From positions 9,088,001 through 9,152,000 of the forward strand of contig NZ_CP012109.1 in the NCBI RefSeq assembly GCF_000280925.3: a DNA stretch of 64,000 bases, written 5' to 3'. The notes beneath the pieces were generated by a model. It was not told where the DNA came from and did not search any database. It saw only the letters and a program-made list of their open reading frames with translations. Position numbers and translations under genes: made by a program. The DNA is from Myxococcus hansupus (GTDB lineage: Bacteria; Myxococcota; Myxococcia; Myxococcales; Myxococcaceae). Shown here piece after piece: positions 23,854-31,879 of the stretch; positions within the stretch are counted from its first letter, which is position 1, and each line of letters starts with the position of its first letter.

Positions 23854-24002
23854 GGCTGCCTCCCTTTCGTGGCCGGTGTGGCCAGGATTCGTCGTCGTGT
23901 TCCTTCTGACGGGGGGCATCGCGGCGCATTCACCGGCGGGTATTTCGATTCATGAACGAGGCGGGCGCGCACCCGGGCCGTGGTGCGCGCCCCGGCCCTC
24001 TC

Positions 24003-25247
24003 TCACGGATAGAGCGACTTGAAGTAGCTGATGGTGCTGTTCCAGGAGGGCGTCAGGTGCCCCATGGTGTTCGGGAAGGAGTTCCCCGCGCAGCCGGTCC
24101 CCGTGCAGTAGTACTGGTTGTACTGCCCCACCACGACGGGGCCCGAGACGGGCGCGTCATACGAGTAGATGGGCGAGCCACTCTGGCCCGGGCTGCCATC
24201 GCAACTGATGTCGATTTCCCGGTGCCACCCATCCGCGTCCGGGCTGTACGCGTTGCCCGTCCTGCACAGGTTGACGTCGCCATACAGCGTCCGCGACGTG
24301 CAGCTCGCGGGTGCCGCCGCCCCCGAGCAGCCGGGGTAGCCACGCATGTACATGCTCCACTGCTTGAGCGTGTCCGTGGACGCGTTCCAGTGTCCCATCC
24401 AGCCCGGGTGGCCGTTGGGGAAGTTGTCCGCGAGCACCATGATGGCGAAGTCGTGGGGATTGCAGTTCCCGGCGTTGTTGCAGGTGCCGTTGATGTACTG
24501 CTCCGGCACCCAGTACCAGATGGCGTCCTGGACGCCCCACGTCGCGGAGGCGCCGTCCCGCCGCGCCGTGAAGGTGTTGAAGATGGGGTGCCACCCGCTG
24601 TTCGCGCTGACGACACAGTGGGCGGAGGTGACGACGACCCGGCGTCCCACGAGCGAGCCCGAGCACCCAGCGCTCAGATGTCCAATGGTCCGGTACGGCC
24701 ACGAGTTCGAGGCGTAGCCATCCGAGATGGCCATGCGGATGCGCGTGTCCACGCCGTTGCTCCACGTCTGCCCGGAGACGGTGTCCGACGTCGCGGGCTC
24801 CTCGCCACGCACGGGCTGCGCGGAGGCATCGTCGAGCGTGCCTCGGGACGCGCCATTCAAGCCCCGCCGAGCCAGTTCGTCCGCCACGCGGCCCAGGTTG
24901 GCCTCATCGGTGCGCAGGCGGTACGCCTTCTGGTTCTTCAGGTCGATGCCGATGAAGCTCCGCTCCGTCGAGGGCCGCTCCGGCGTCGCCGTCTTGGCGC
25001 TCGCGGCGCGCTCGGGGGACCGCGCGGCGGCTTCACGGAAGAGCTCCTCCGCGTTCACGTCGGTCAGCAGTTGGACGTCGCCCAGGGCTTCGAGCCGCGG
25101 GAGCTCGGCCCCCACTGTCTCTCCCATCCAGGCTTCCGGGACGATCTGGACGGGCGCCTCTTCCTGTGTGCGGGCGCCTTCGTTGCCACACGCAGCGGCC
25201 ATCAAGCCGAGTGCACAGAACATGGACCTGCGAATGCCACGAAGCAT
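24003..25247 (-). CDS. lipoprotein trypsin/V8-like serine endopeptidase
   Basis: A 414-residue exported protease. The signal peptide ends in a lipobox (LGLMAAAC), followed by a ~150-residue propeptide-like region rich in Glu and Ala. The catalytic domain has the chymotrypsin-fold triad: H210 in TSAHCV, D266 in PHDFAIM and S356 in GQSGSP. The domain resembles glutamyl endopeptidase/V8 proteases more than trypsin, with several disulfide candidates (NGTCNNAGNC, CTGTGCAG). AAGGGGACACCC before the ATG at 25247 is a good ribosome-binding site. A predatory or extracellular nutrient role fits a myxobacterium, but the lipobox means it may stay attached to the membrane until processed. It is transcribed away from the 2TM gene at 25384. 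Confidence 0.85.
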   Translation of the reverse strand: MLRGIRRSMFCALGLMAAACGNEGARTQEEAPVQIVPEAWMGETVGAELPRLEALGDVQLLTDVNAEELFREAAARSPERAASAKTATPERPSTERSFIGIDLKNQKAYRLRTDEANLGRVADELARRGLNGASRGTLDDASAQPVRGEEPATSDTVSGQTWSNGVDTRIRMAISDGYASNSWPYRTIGHLSAGCSGSLVGRRVVVTSAHCVVSANSGWHPIFNTFTARRDGASATWGVQDAIWYWVPEQYINGTCNNAGNCNPHDFAIMVLADNFPNGHPGWMGHWNASTDTLKQWSMYMRGYPGCSGAAAPASCTSRTLYGDVNLCRTGNAYSPDADGWHREIDISCDGSPGQSGSPIYSYDAPVSGPVVVGQYNQYYCTGTGCAGNSFPNTMGHLTPSWNSTISYFKSLYP

Positions 25248-25383
25248 GGGTGTCCCCTTCGCTGTTGTGAAAATGGGTGAGGCGCGAAGAGAACGGGCGG
25301 GGCGCGAACCCTTCGCCCACGGGGGTGAAGCGGCGTTGTGTCCGGTCGACGCAGTCAGTCCGCCGCGCTAGCGTTCCGGCTTC

Positions 25384-25809
25384 ATGGCGACCACCCGGCA
25401 GCGCAGCGCACCTCCCAGTTTTTCCCAGGAAGAGGCCGCGGACATCATCCGAGAGGCCACGACGCGGGCCCTCTCCGGCAAGGACCCGGACCGCGCGCTC
25501 ACGCGGGAGGACTTGCTGGCGATGGCCCGGGAGCTGGGCGTGAGCGAGACCGCCGTGGAGAGCGTGCTGTCCTCGCGCGCGGGCCGGGACAAGGCGAAGC
25601 GGCGCCTGCGCACGGCCTATCTCGGCCTTGTGTCACACGCGACCAGCTACACCATCGTCATTGGCGGGCTCACCCTCATCGACCTGTTCTCCGGGCCGAG
25701 CTGGTGGGTGCAGTACCCCGCCATTGGTTGGGGCATGGGACTGGCGTTCCATGCCATGGGCACGGTGCGCGCGGCCGTTCAGCAGGCCGAGCGGCACCGG
25801 TCGGAGTAG
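25384..25809 (+). CDS. 2TM-domain protein
   Basis: A 141-residue protein with a cytoplasmic N-terminal half of helices (SFSQEEAADIIREATTRALS, LLAMARELGVSETAVESVLS) that resembles a short DNA- or protein-binding unit. A 2TM domain follows: a helix around SYTIVIGGLTLIDLFSG and another around AIGWGMGLAFHAMGTVRAAV. 2TM domains occur with histidine kinases or as small membrane proteins of unknown role. It ends 12 bp before the stop of the convergent hexapeptide protein gene. Confidence 0.7.
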   Translation: MATTRQRSAPPSFSQEEAADIIREATTRALSGKDPDRALTREDLLAMARELGVSETAVESVLSSRAGRDKAKRRLRTAYLGLVSHATSYTIVIGGLTLIDLFSGPSWWVQYPAIGWGMGLAFHAMGTVRAAVQQAERHRSE

Positions 25810-25820
25810 TTGCGCGCTAA

Positions 25821-26903
25821 CTAACCAATGCGCCGCAGGCCGGGCAGGTCCTCGGGCCGCAGGGCCCAGCGCGGCACGGGGGGAAGCGACGTCAGCGTGC
25901 CCGTCTGGGCCGCTGGGAAGCCATCCACGTGGGCACCGTCCGCGAAGTTGCTGCCCTGCTTCACCAGGCTGCCCGCGCCCACGAAGCTGCCGCGTCCCAG
26001 CCGCGTTCCGTCGCAGAGGATGGCGCCCGGCTCCACCACGGTGTTCGCGCCCACGTGGCTGCCATGCACCGTGCAGCCCGGGCCAATGATGACGCCGTCC
26101 TCCAGCGTCAGGGCATGGTCCGACAGCCGGTGCAGCACGGTGTTGGCCAGCACCTGAACACCCGCGCCGATGCGCACCGGGCCGCTCGCGTCACCGAGGA
26201 TTTTGACCCCGGGCCCGATGATGCAGCCAGGGCCGATGATGACGTCTCCCGTCACCTCGGCCGAGGAGAAGAGGGTGGCGGTGGGGTGCACCAGTGGGTG
26301 CTTGTCGCGAAACGTATAGAGCTGTCCCATGGGGGCGTCCTCTGCGCGATCTCTCGCGGAGAAAGCGGTGAGTGGTTGGCCAGGAAGGTCGAGGCTGCCG
26401 CCGCGTCGCTTCCGAAGCCGTTCCAGGTCATCCGCGGTGGTTCTGCGAAGAATGCGGCCGGGCCGTCCCGCGACGACGGAGTCGTCCGGCACCACGATGC
26501 CCGCGGGAATGACGGTCCCTTCGCTCAGCAGGCAGCGAGCGCCCAGCCGCGCGCCGGGCATGAGGATGGAGCCGCTCCCCACGTCGCAGAGCGCGCCGAC
26601 CTCCGCGCCCAGCACCAGGCTGCGGTGGTCGAGCAGGGTTCGCTCTCCCACCGAGACCGGGTGCTGTGGCAGTCCGATAACGACACTGTTCTCCAACACG
26701 GCCGAGCCGGCGCCCAACTTCACGGCGCCGTCATGGGAGCGCACCACCGCGCCTTGCGCGATGATGGCTCCTGGACCCAGGTGGAGAGTTCCCAGCACCC
26801 GCGCGCTGCTGGAGAGGCTGAAGTGCGCTGCCCCCCCTGCTGGCACGCCGGGCGCACTCTCGTGCGGCAAGCTGATGACCATTGCGGCGGACCCTACACC
26901 CAT
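25821..26903 (-). CDS. double left-handed beta-helix (hexapeptide) protein
   Basis: A protein of about 360 residues made of two gamma-carbonic-anhydrase/LpxA-like beta-helix domains in one chain. The first (ARVLGTLHLGPGAIIAQGAV to VVPDDSVVAGRPGRILRRTT) and the second (HPTATLFSSAEVTGDVIIGP to VGAGSLVKQGSNFADGAHVD) each have many [LIV]-G-x4 hexapeptides. They are joined by a linker near residues 170-190. Such folds serve acyltransferases, nucleotidyl-sugar modifiers and carbonic anhydrases; I see no residue set that decides between them. The true start is uncertain: ATG at 26903 or 26882 are both plausible, and the longer frame to 27110 overlaps the MATE gene start and is unlikely. Confidence 0.65.
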   Translation of the reverse strand: MGVGSAAMVISLPHESAPGVPAGGAAHFSLSSSARVLGTLHLGPGAIIAQGAVVRSHDGAVKLGAGSAVLENSVVIGLPQHPVSVGERTLLDHRSLVLGAEVGALCDVGSGSILMPGARLGARCLLSEGTVIPAGIVVPDDSVVAGRPGRILRRTTADDLERLRKRRGGSLDLPGQPLTAFSARDRAEDAPMGQLYTFRDKHPLVHPTATLFSSAEVTGDVIIGPGCIIGPGVKILGDASGPVRIGAGVQVLANTVLHRLSDHALTLEDGVIIGPGCTVHGSHVGANTVVEPGAILCDGTRLGRGSFVGAGSLVKQGSNFADGAHVDGFPAAQTGTLTSLPPVPRWALRPEDLPGLRRIG

Positions 26904-27099
26904 GGGCGCTGCATCCCGACGGCCCGACGGCGCAGGTAGGTTGTCCAGCGTCCGACGGTCGCCCGCCCGAGGCTTGCCCTGCGGAGGCTGCTCGCTCGTG
27001 GCGTGAGGGAGTGGGAGCCGCGCGGTCAGGAGGGGTGGGGCGCATCGTCCCTGGACCTCTTCGCGCCAGGCTGACAGAAGGGCGCCCACGGAGGAAGGC

Positions 27100-28554
27100 A
27101 TGTCTGACACGTCCTCGGCCGGAGTTGAATCCGTGCCGGCGGAGGCAGGAGGTCCACCCGAAGGCGGCGCGCCAGGGCGCTGGGCGTCGTTGAAGGAAGC
27201 CCTTCACGGAACGCAGAAGGACCTCACGAAGCTGCCAGTCCGCCACGCCATCTTCCTGCTCGCCGTGCCGATGGTGCTGGAGATGATGATGGAGTCCGTC
27301 TTCGCCGTCGTCGACGTGTTCTTCGTCGGGCGGCTGGGAGCGGACGCGGTGGCGTCAGTGGGGCTGACGGAGTCGCTGCTCACCATCATCTACGCGGCGT
27401 CCGCGGGGTTGAGCATCGGCGCCACCGCGTTGGTGTCCCGCCGCATCGGTGAAGGGGATTCGGAGCGGGCCGCGCGCACGGCGGTGCAGGCGTTGGGGCT
27501 GGGCGTCGTGCTGTCCATCCCGGTGTCGGTGGCGGGCGTCTACTTCGCGCGGCCGCTGATGGCGATGATGGGCGGCTCGCCGTGGGTGTTGGAGCACGGC
27601 ATCCGCTACACGCAGGTGATGTTGGGCGGCATGGGCAGCGTGCTGCTGCTGTTCCTCATCAACGCCATCTTCCGGGGCGCGGGCGACGCGGCCATCGCCA
27701 TGCGCGTGTTGTGGCTGGCCAACGCCATCAACATCGTCCTGGCGCCGCTGCTCATCTTCGGCGTGGGGCCCTTCCCGGAGCTGGGCGTCATGGGCGCGGC
27801 GGTGGCCACCACCTTCGGGCGGAGCTGCGGCGTGGTGTACCAGCTCTACCGGCTGGCGAAGGGCTCTGGGCGGCTCCGGCTGCGCCGCGAGCATCTGCGC
27901 CTGGAGCCCGGCACCATGGTGGCGATGTTGCGGATGTCGGGCGCGGGCACGGTGCAAGCGCTGGTGGGCACCACGAGCTGGGTGGTGCTGGCGCGCATCG
28001 TCGCGACGTTCGGCAGCGCGGCGGTGGCGGGCTACACCATCGCGCTGCGCGTGGTGCTGTTCGCGCTGCTGCCATCCTGGGGATTGAGCAACGCGGCGGC
28101 CACCCTGATGGGGCAGAGCCTGGGCGCGAAGAAGCCGGAGCGGGGCGAAGAGGCCGTGTGGACGGCGGCCCGCATCAACGCCGTGTTCCTGGGGACGCTG
28201 GGGCTGGTGTTCTTCCTGGCCGCCGAGCCGGTGGTGGGCATCTTCACCCAGGACGCCGCGGTGATGCGGGAGGGCGTGATGGCGTTGCGCATCCTGAGCG
28301 CCAGCTTCCTGTTCTATGCTTTCGGCATGGTGCTGACGCAGGCGTTCAACGGCGCGGGAGACACCGCCACGCCCACGCTCCTCAACATCTGCTGCTTCTG
28401 GGCGCTGGAGCTGCCCCTGGCCTGGGTCCTCTCCGGGCCCATGGGCATGGGACCTCCGGGGGCGTTCCTCGCCATCTCGGTGGCCTTCTCCGTGATGGCG
28501 GTGGTGGCGGTCATTCTCTTCCGGCGCGGGACCTGGAAACACCGCGTCGTCTGA
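27100..28554 (+). CDS. MATE-family efflux transporter
   Basis: A 484-residue inner-membrane exporter of the MATE family, which expels drugs or metabolites in exchange for Na+ or H+. After a soluble N-terminal segment of ~45 residues there are about twelve helices in two similar halves. The first begins LPVRHAIFLLAVPMVLEMMM and VFFVGRLGADAVASVGLTES. The second contains ALVGTTSWVVLARIVATFGS and AVAGYTIALRVVLFALLPSW, with the typical TLMGQSLGAKKPERGEEAVW. GGAGGAAGGC precedes the ATG at 27100. It is followed by the PPC-like lipoprotein gene after 18 bp, probably in one transcript. Confidence 0.9.
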   Translation: MSDTSSAGVESVPAEAGGPPEGGAPGRWASLKEALHGTQKDLTKLPVRHAIFLLAVPMVLEMMMESVFAVVDVFFVGRLGADAVASVGLTESLLTIIYAASAGLSIGATALVSRRIGEGDSERAARTAVQALGLGVVLSIPVSVAGVYFARPLMAMMGGSPWVLEHGIRYTQVMLGGMGSVLLLFLINAIFRGAGDAAIAMRVLWLANAINIVLAPLLIFGVGPFPELGVMGAAVATTFGRSCGVVYQLYRLAKGSGRLRLRREHLRLEPGTMVAMLRMSGAGTVQALVGTTSWVVLARIVATFGSAAVAGYTIALRVVLFALLPSWGLSNAAATLMGQSLGAKKPERGEEAVWTAARINAVFLGTLGLVFFLAAEPVVGIFTQDAAVMREGVMALRILSASFLFYAFGMVLTQAFNGAGDTATPTLLNICCFWALELPLAWVLSGPMGMGPPGAFLAISVAFSVMAVVAVILFRRGTWKHRVV

Positions 28555-28572
28555 TGGGGAGGGCGGGACGTC

Positions 28573-30426
28573 ATGTCGCCTGCATCGCGTTCCGTCCGTG
28601 CCCCCGGGGTGCTCCGGGGGACACTGTTGTGGGTCCTGGTCGTCTTGTCGTGCAACACCGTGGAGGTCCCCGGAGACGCGGAGGCCTGCGCCGGACTGCA
28701 ATGCACGGCGGGGACCTGCTTCTCCAACGCGGGGCAGCCCATGTGCCGCTGTGGCCCGTGGGAGGCGGCCGCGGAGCTGACGTGCTCCGTCGCCACCTTC
28801 CGGCAGCCGGATGACCATGGGGGCTCGCCCGACAGCGCGACGGTGCTGACGCTCCCCATGTCCCCGCGCGAGGCCCGCATCAGTGAGGGCACGCGCGTGG
28901 AGATGTGGGACCGCGACCTGTTCGCCGTCACCGTGCCCGAGCGCGGCCTCTATGCCTTTTCATGCACCCGGCTGACGCTGGCGGAATGTCGGGTGCGGCT
29001 CCTGGATGCGGAGGGGCGGAGTCGCCACGTGCTCGCCGCCAGCGAAGGGGCTCGGGAGTCGTGGTTCGCGACCCTCACCGAAGGCACCTGGTACTTCGAG
29101 GTCTCCGGTGGCGCGTCCGCGGGTCGTTACAACTACCAACTGGTGTCCCTGGGGACGGACGACCACGGGGATACGTTCGAGGAGGCCACGGTGCTGGAGG
29201 AGGGCTCTCGTGGCCCGTTCTCCGTGCGGCTCTCCCACATCTTCGACCAGGACATGTTCGTCTTCCGGTCGCAGGTGGGCCATGGCTATCGCTTCATCTG
29301 CGAGGCGCCTCCCGGGCCTGGCCTGTGGATGGAGCTGGGGTTCGATGACTTCGCGTTCGTGGACCAGGCCTCTGGCGCGACAGGGGCGCCGCTGGCGCTG
29401 AGCCTGGGCGCGACGTCTGTCCATACCTGGCGCGTCAGCATCGTGGCCGACAGCGGCCCGTTCCCGGTGGAGGCTCGCTGCCGTTTCGAGGACCTGGGGC
29501 GTGATGAACACGGAGACACGCTGGAGACCGCCACCCCCGTGACGGCGGGCGTGCCCGTGGGCCTCACCCTCCAGTCTCGCGATGACGTGGATGTCTTCTC
29601 CTTCGCGGGGGAAGCCGGTCATGTCTACTCGGTGCGGACGGACGGCGCCGGGCCGTGGTCCGCGCAGGTGGTGGATGGGACGGGCGCGAACGTGGCCTCG
29701 TCGACGACGGACCGGCTGCGGGCCCGGGTGGGCACCGCGGGCACCCATTACCTTCGCATCCAGGGCGGGCCCGACTGGGAGCACACCTTCTCGCTGACGC
29801 TGGTGGATGCCGGGGTGGATGACCACGGGGACTCGCCGCAGACCGCGACCGTCATCACGCCGGGAACCACCGTCACGGGCCGCTTCGAGACACCCGCCGA
29901 CACGGACGCCATCGCCTTCCTCGCGGAGCCCGGAGGCATCTACCTGGCGACCTATGCGCCGTCCGAACGCCTGTCCTTCAACCCTCGCGGCGTCGCGGGC
30001 AGCCTGACCCTGGGCGAGGGCCGCCACCTCTTCGGCGGATGGGAAGCCGGGCCCGTCACGATGATGTTCCAGCCTCGGAACGACGCGGAGGGCTTCTCGT
30101 TGCACTTGGAGCAGGTGGCCGTCGATGACCACGCCGACCACAGCGCGGAAGCGCAGCAGGTGAGGTTGCCGGTCGATATCTCCGGCGTGGTGCAGACAGC
30201 CATCGACACGGATGTGTTCTCCGTCAGGTTGGAGGAGGGGCGCAGGTATCGACTGGGGCTGGACACCGGTCCGCTGGCCGTGACGCTGGTCGCGCCCGGA
30301 GGCGGGTTGTCCAGGCCCGTGTCGGGTGTGCTCGTTCCCGTCTTCACGGGCCCCCACTTGATGATGCTCACGGGGGCCTCGGGGCTGGCGCAGGTCCCGT
30401 GGCGCGTCACGCTTCAGGCTGAGTGA
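28573..30426 (+). CDS. lipoprotein with EGF-like segment and five PPC-like repeats
   Basis: A 617-residue exported protein. The signal sequence (GTLLWVLVVLSC) ends in a lipobox-like Cys. A Cys-rich segment (CAGLQCTAGTCFSNAGQPMC) looks EGF-like. The rest consists of about five repeats of ~110 residues, each opened by a D-D-H-G-D motif: QPDDHGGSPDSAT, GTDDHGDTFEEAT, GRDEHGDTLETAT, GVDDHGDSPQTAT and AVDDHADHSAEAQ. Each then has DVDVFSF- or DQDMFVF-type strands typical of bacterial pre-peptidase C-terminal (PPC) domains. No protease domain is attached. It may be a surface adhesin or binding protein. It converges with the GNAT gene, only 6 bp apart at the stops. Confidence 0.7.
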   Translation: MSPASRSVRAPGVLRGTLLWVLVVLSCNTVEVPGDAEACAGLQCTAGTCFSNAGQPMCRCGPWEAAAELTCSVATFRQPDDHGGSPDSATVLTLPMSPREARISEGTRVEMWDRDLFAVTVPERGLYAFSCTRLTLAECRVRLLDAEGRSRHVLAASEGARESWFATLTEGTWYFEVSGGASAGRYNYQLVSLGTDDHGDTFEEATVLEEGSRGPFSVRLSHIFDQDMFVFRSQVGHGYRFICEAPPGPGLWMELGFDDFAFVDQASGATGAPLALSLGATSVHTWRVSIVADSGPFPVEARCRFEDLGRDEHGDTLETATPVTAGVPVGLTLQSRDDVDVFSFAGEAGHVYSVRTDGAGPWSAQVVDGTGANVASSTTDRLRARVGTAGTHYLRIQGGPDWEHTFSLTLVDAGVDDHGDSPQTATVITPGTTVTGRFETPADTDAIAFLAEPGGIYLATYAPSERLSFNPRGVAGSLTLGEGRHLFGGWEAGPVTMMFQPRNDAEGFSLHLEQVAVDDHADHSAEAQQVRLPVDISGVVQTAIDTDVFSVRLEEGRRYRLGLDTGPLAVTLVAPGGGLSRPVSGVLVPVFTGPHLMMLTGASGLAQVPWRVTLQAE

Positions 30427-30432
30427 GCCCGG

Positions 30433-31539
30433 TCAGGGCAGACAGATTTCGAAGCCGGTGCGTCCTGAAGGGAAGACCTCCCGAGCGCGTGAGGCCGGCG
30501 TCACGGCGTAGAGGTGGAAGTCGAGCCGGCGCTGCAGAAATCCCTTCAGCGCGGGCGCCAGCGGGTCCACCGCGTCTTGATACAGCGTGAAGAAGTGGAA
30601 GCCCTGGCCGTGGAAGTCCGCGTACACCTGCTCCACCAACGCGCGGAGGATGGCGGGGTCCTCGCCGCGCACGTAGGTGTTGCAGAGGTAGAAGTAACGG
30701 AAGTCGCTGCCGGGCGTGGGCAGACGCGGTGCTCGGGCGACGGAGGCCAGCGTGTTCCATCCCCACCGCACCCAGCGCATGCCGCCGCGGTAGGCGTGGA
30801 CGCGGTAGCGCTTCACGGCCTCGGGGTTCCAGGCGGTGGTGCAGCCCACCAGGGCGCCACCCGCGTCGAAGGCGAGGTAGGTGTCCTCGACGCGCAGCCC
30901 GGGCCAGTGCGCGAAGCGGTGCTCCAGCTCGCCGGTGTCGAAGCGGTAGCCGAAGGGGCGGGTGCGGTGGTCCGCGTCCAGTCGCGCCGCGATGGCGGGG
31001 ACATCCGCGGGCGTGGCGCGGCGCACGGTGTAGGCGCCGCGCGGGGGACGGCGGCGTAGCAGGAACTGGATGGACACGGCGGAGAAGCGGCGCAGCAGGG
31101 CGTAATGAGGCTGGCTCACGCGCCCGGGCCGCTTTCTGACGAGCGCTTGAAGCGCCGTGGCGTTGGAGGCCATCACCGCCGTGAGGAAGGTGTCCACGCC
31201 CAATCGCTGGGCGCTCTCCTCGAGCATGGGCCCGTAGAAGCGCGCGACGCCACGGGCCCGTCGCGCGGAGAAGCGGGTGCGCAGGTCGCCCAGGTACCCG
31301 ACCCGGCACGGGCGGCCTTCCAACCAGCCCTCACGGACGTGGAGGGTGCCCATCCCGTCGAGCTGTCCGGGCGCGCCGTGAACCCAGACCTCCGTCTGGC
31401 CGCGCTGCATGTCGTAGAGGTGGAAGTAGTCGGGCTCGCGCTGGGAGGAGAGGACCAGGTCGCCCTGCATCGGCACCGCGCCGAACAGGTCGAGCAGCGC
31501 GGCGTTGTCATCACGGGTGGCACGTCGGAGGTCGCTCAT
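30433..31539 (-). CDS. double-domain GNAT acetyltransferase-like protein
   Basis: A 368-residue soluble protein with two GNAT-like units. The first (LRRATRDDNAALLDLFGAVP, then CRVGYLGDLRTRFSARRARG) has the beta-bulge and R-x2-x-G/A-type loop that binds acetyl-CoA in this superfamily. The second starts YTVRRATPADVPAIAARLDA and has TTAWNPEAVKRYRV. Similar proteins in myxobacteria are annotated only as GNAT family; the substrate is unknown. A start at ATG 31539 matches the typical N-terminal strand of the fold. The upstream region carries a small secreted-peptide gene on the opposite strand. Confidence 0.65.
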   Translation of the reverse strand: MSDLRRATRDDNAALLDLFGAVPMQGDLVLSSQREPDYFHLYDMQRGQTEVWVHGAPGQLDGMGTLHVREGWLEGRPCRVGYLGDLRTRFSARRARGVARFYGPMLEESAQRLGVDTFLTAVMASNATALQALVRKRPGRVSQPHYALLRRFSAVSIQFLLRRRPPRGAYTVRRATPADVPAIAARLDADHRTRPFGYRFDTGELEHRFAHWPGLRVEDTYLAFDAGGALVGCTTAWNPEAVKRYRVHAYRGGMRWVRWGWNTLASVARAPRLPTPGSDFRYFYLCNTYVRGEDPAILRALVEQVYADFHGQGFHFFTLYQDAVDPLAPALKGFLQRRLDFHLYAVTPASRAREVFPSGRTGFEICLP

Positions 31540-31645
31540 GCGGCGCCGTGGAGCCTACTCCGGACGTCGCCGTTTGACGCGGGGCGTGCCCGGTCCGGCG
31601 TCAGGGTCCGGCGATACGGTGGACGCTCCCCAAAGGAGCCACGAC

Positions 31646-31843
31646 ATGAAGAAGACGCTGAATGGAATGGCGATGCTGATGGCGTTGGGCGTGGGGCTGG
31701 CCGCGGGCTTTGGAATGGCCTTCGCTCCCGCGACGGCCCAGGCCGAGGCGCGAGGCTCCGCGCGCATCTGCCCGGACTGTGACCTCATCTGTGGTGAGGG
31801 CTACGGCCGCTGCAATCCCGCCGGGTGGTGTGAGTGCTGGTAG
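31646..31843 (+). CDS. small secreted six-cysteine peptide
   Basis: A 65-residue protein with an N-terminal signal peptide (MKKTLNGMAMLMALGVGLAA, ending near ATAQAEA) and a mature part of about 30 residues. That part contains six cysteines (ICPDCDLICGEGYGRCNPAG, then WCECW). The spacing suggests three disulfides or a metal site. AAAGGAGCC lies five bases upstream of ATG 31646. I do not recognise the family. It is monocistronic, between a divergent GNAT gene and a convergent ABC permease gene. Confidence 0.65.
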   Translation: MKKTLNGMAMLMALGVGLAAGFGMAFAPATAQAEARGSARICPDCDLICGEGYGRCNPAGWCECW

Positions 31844-31879
31844 CCCGCATCCCGGTGTGACGGGGGGCCCGGTGGTCCA

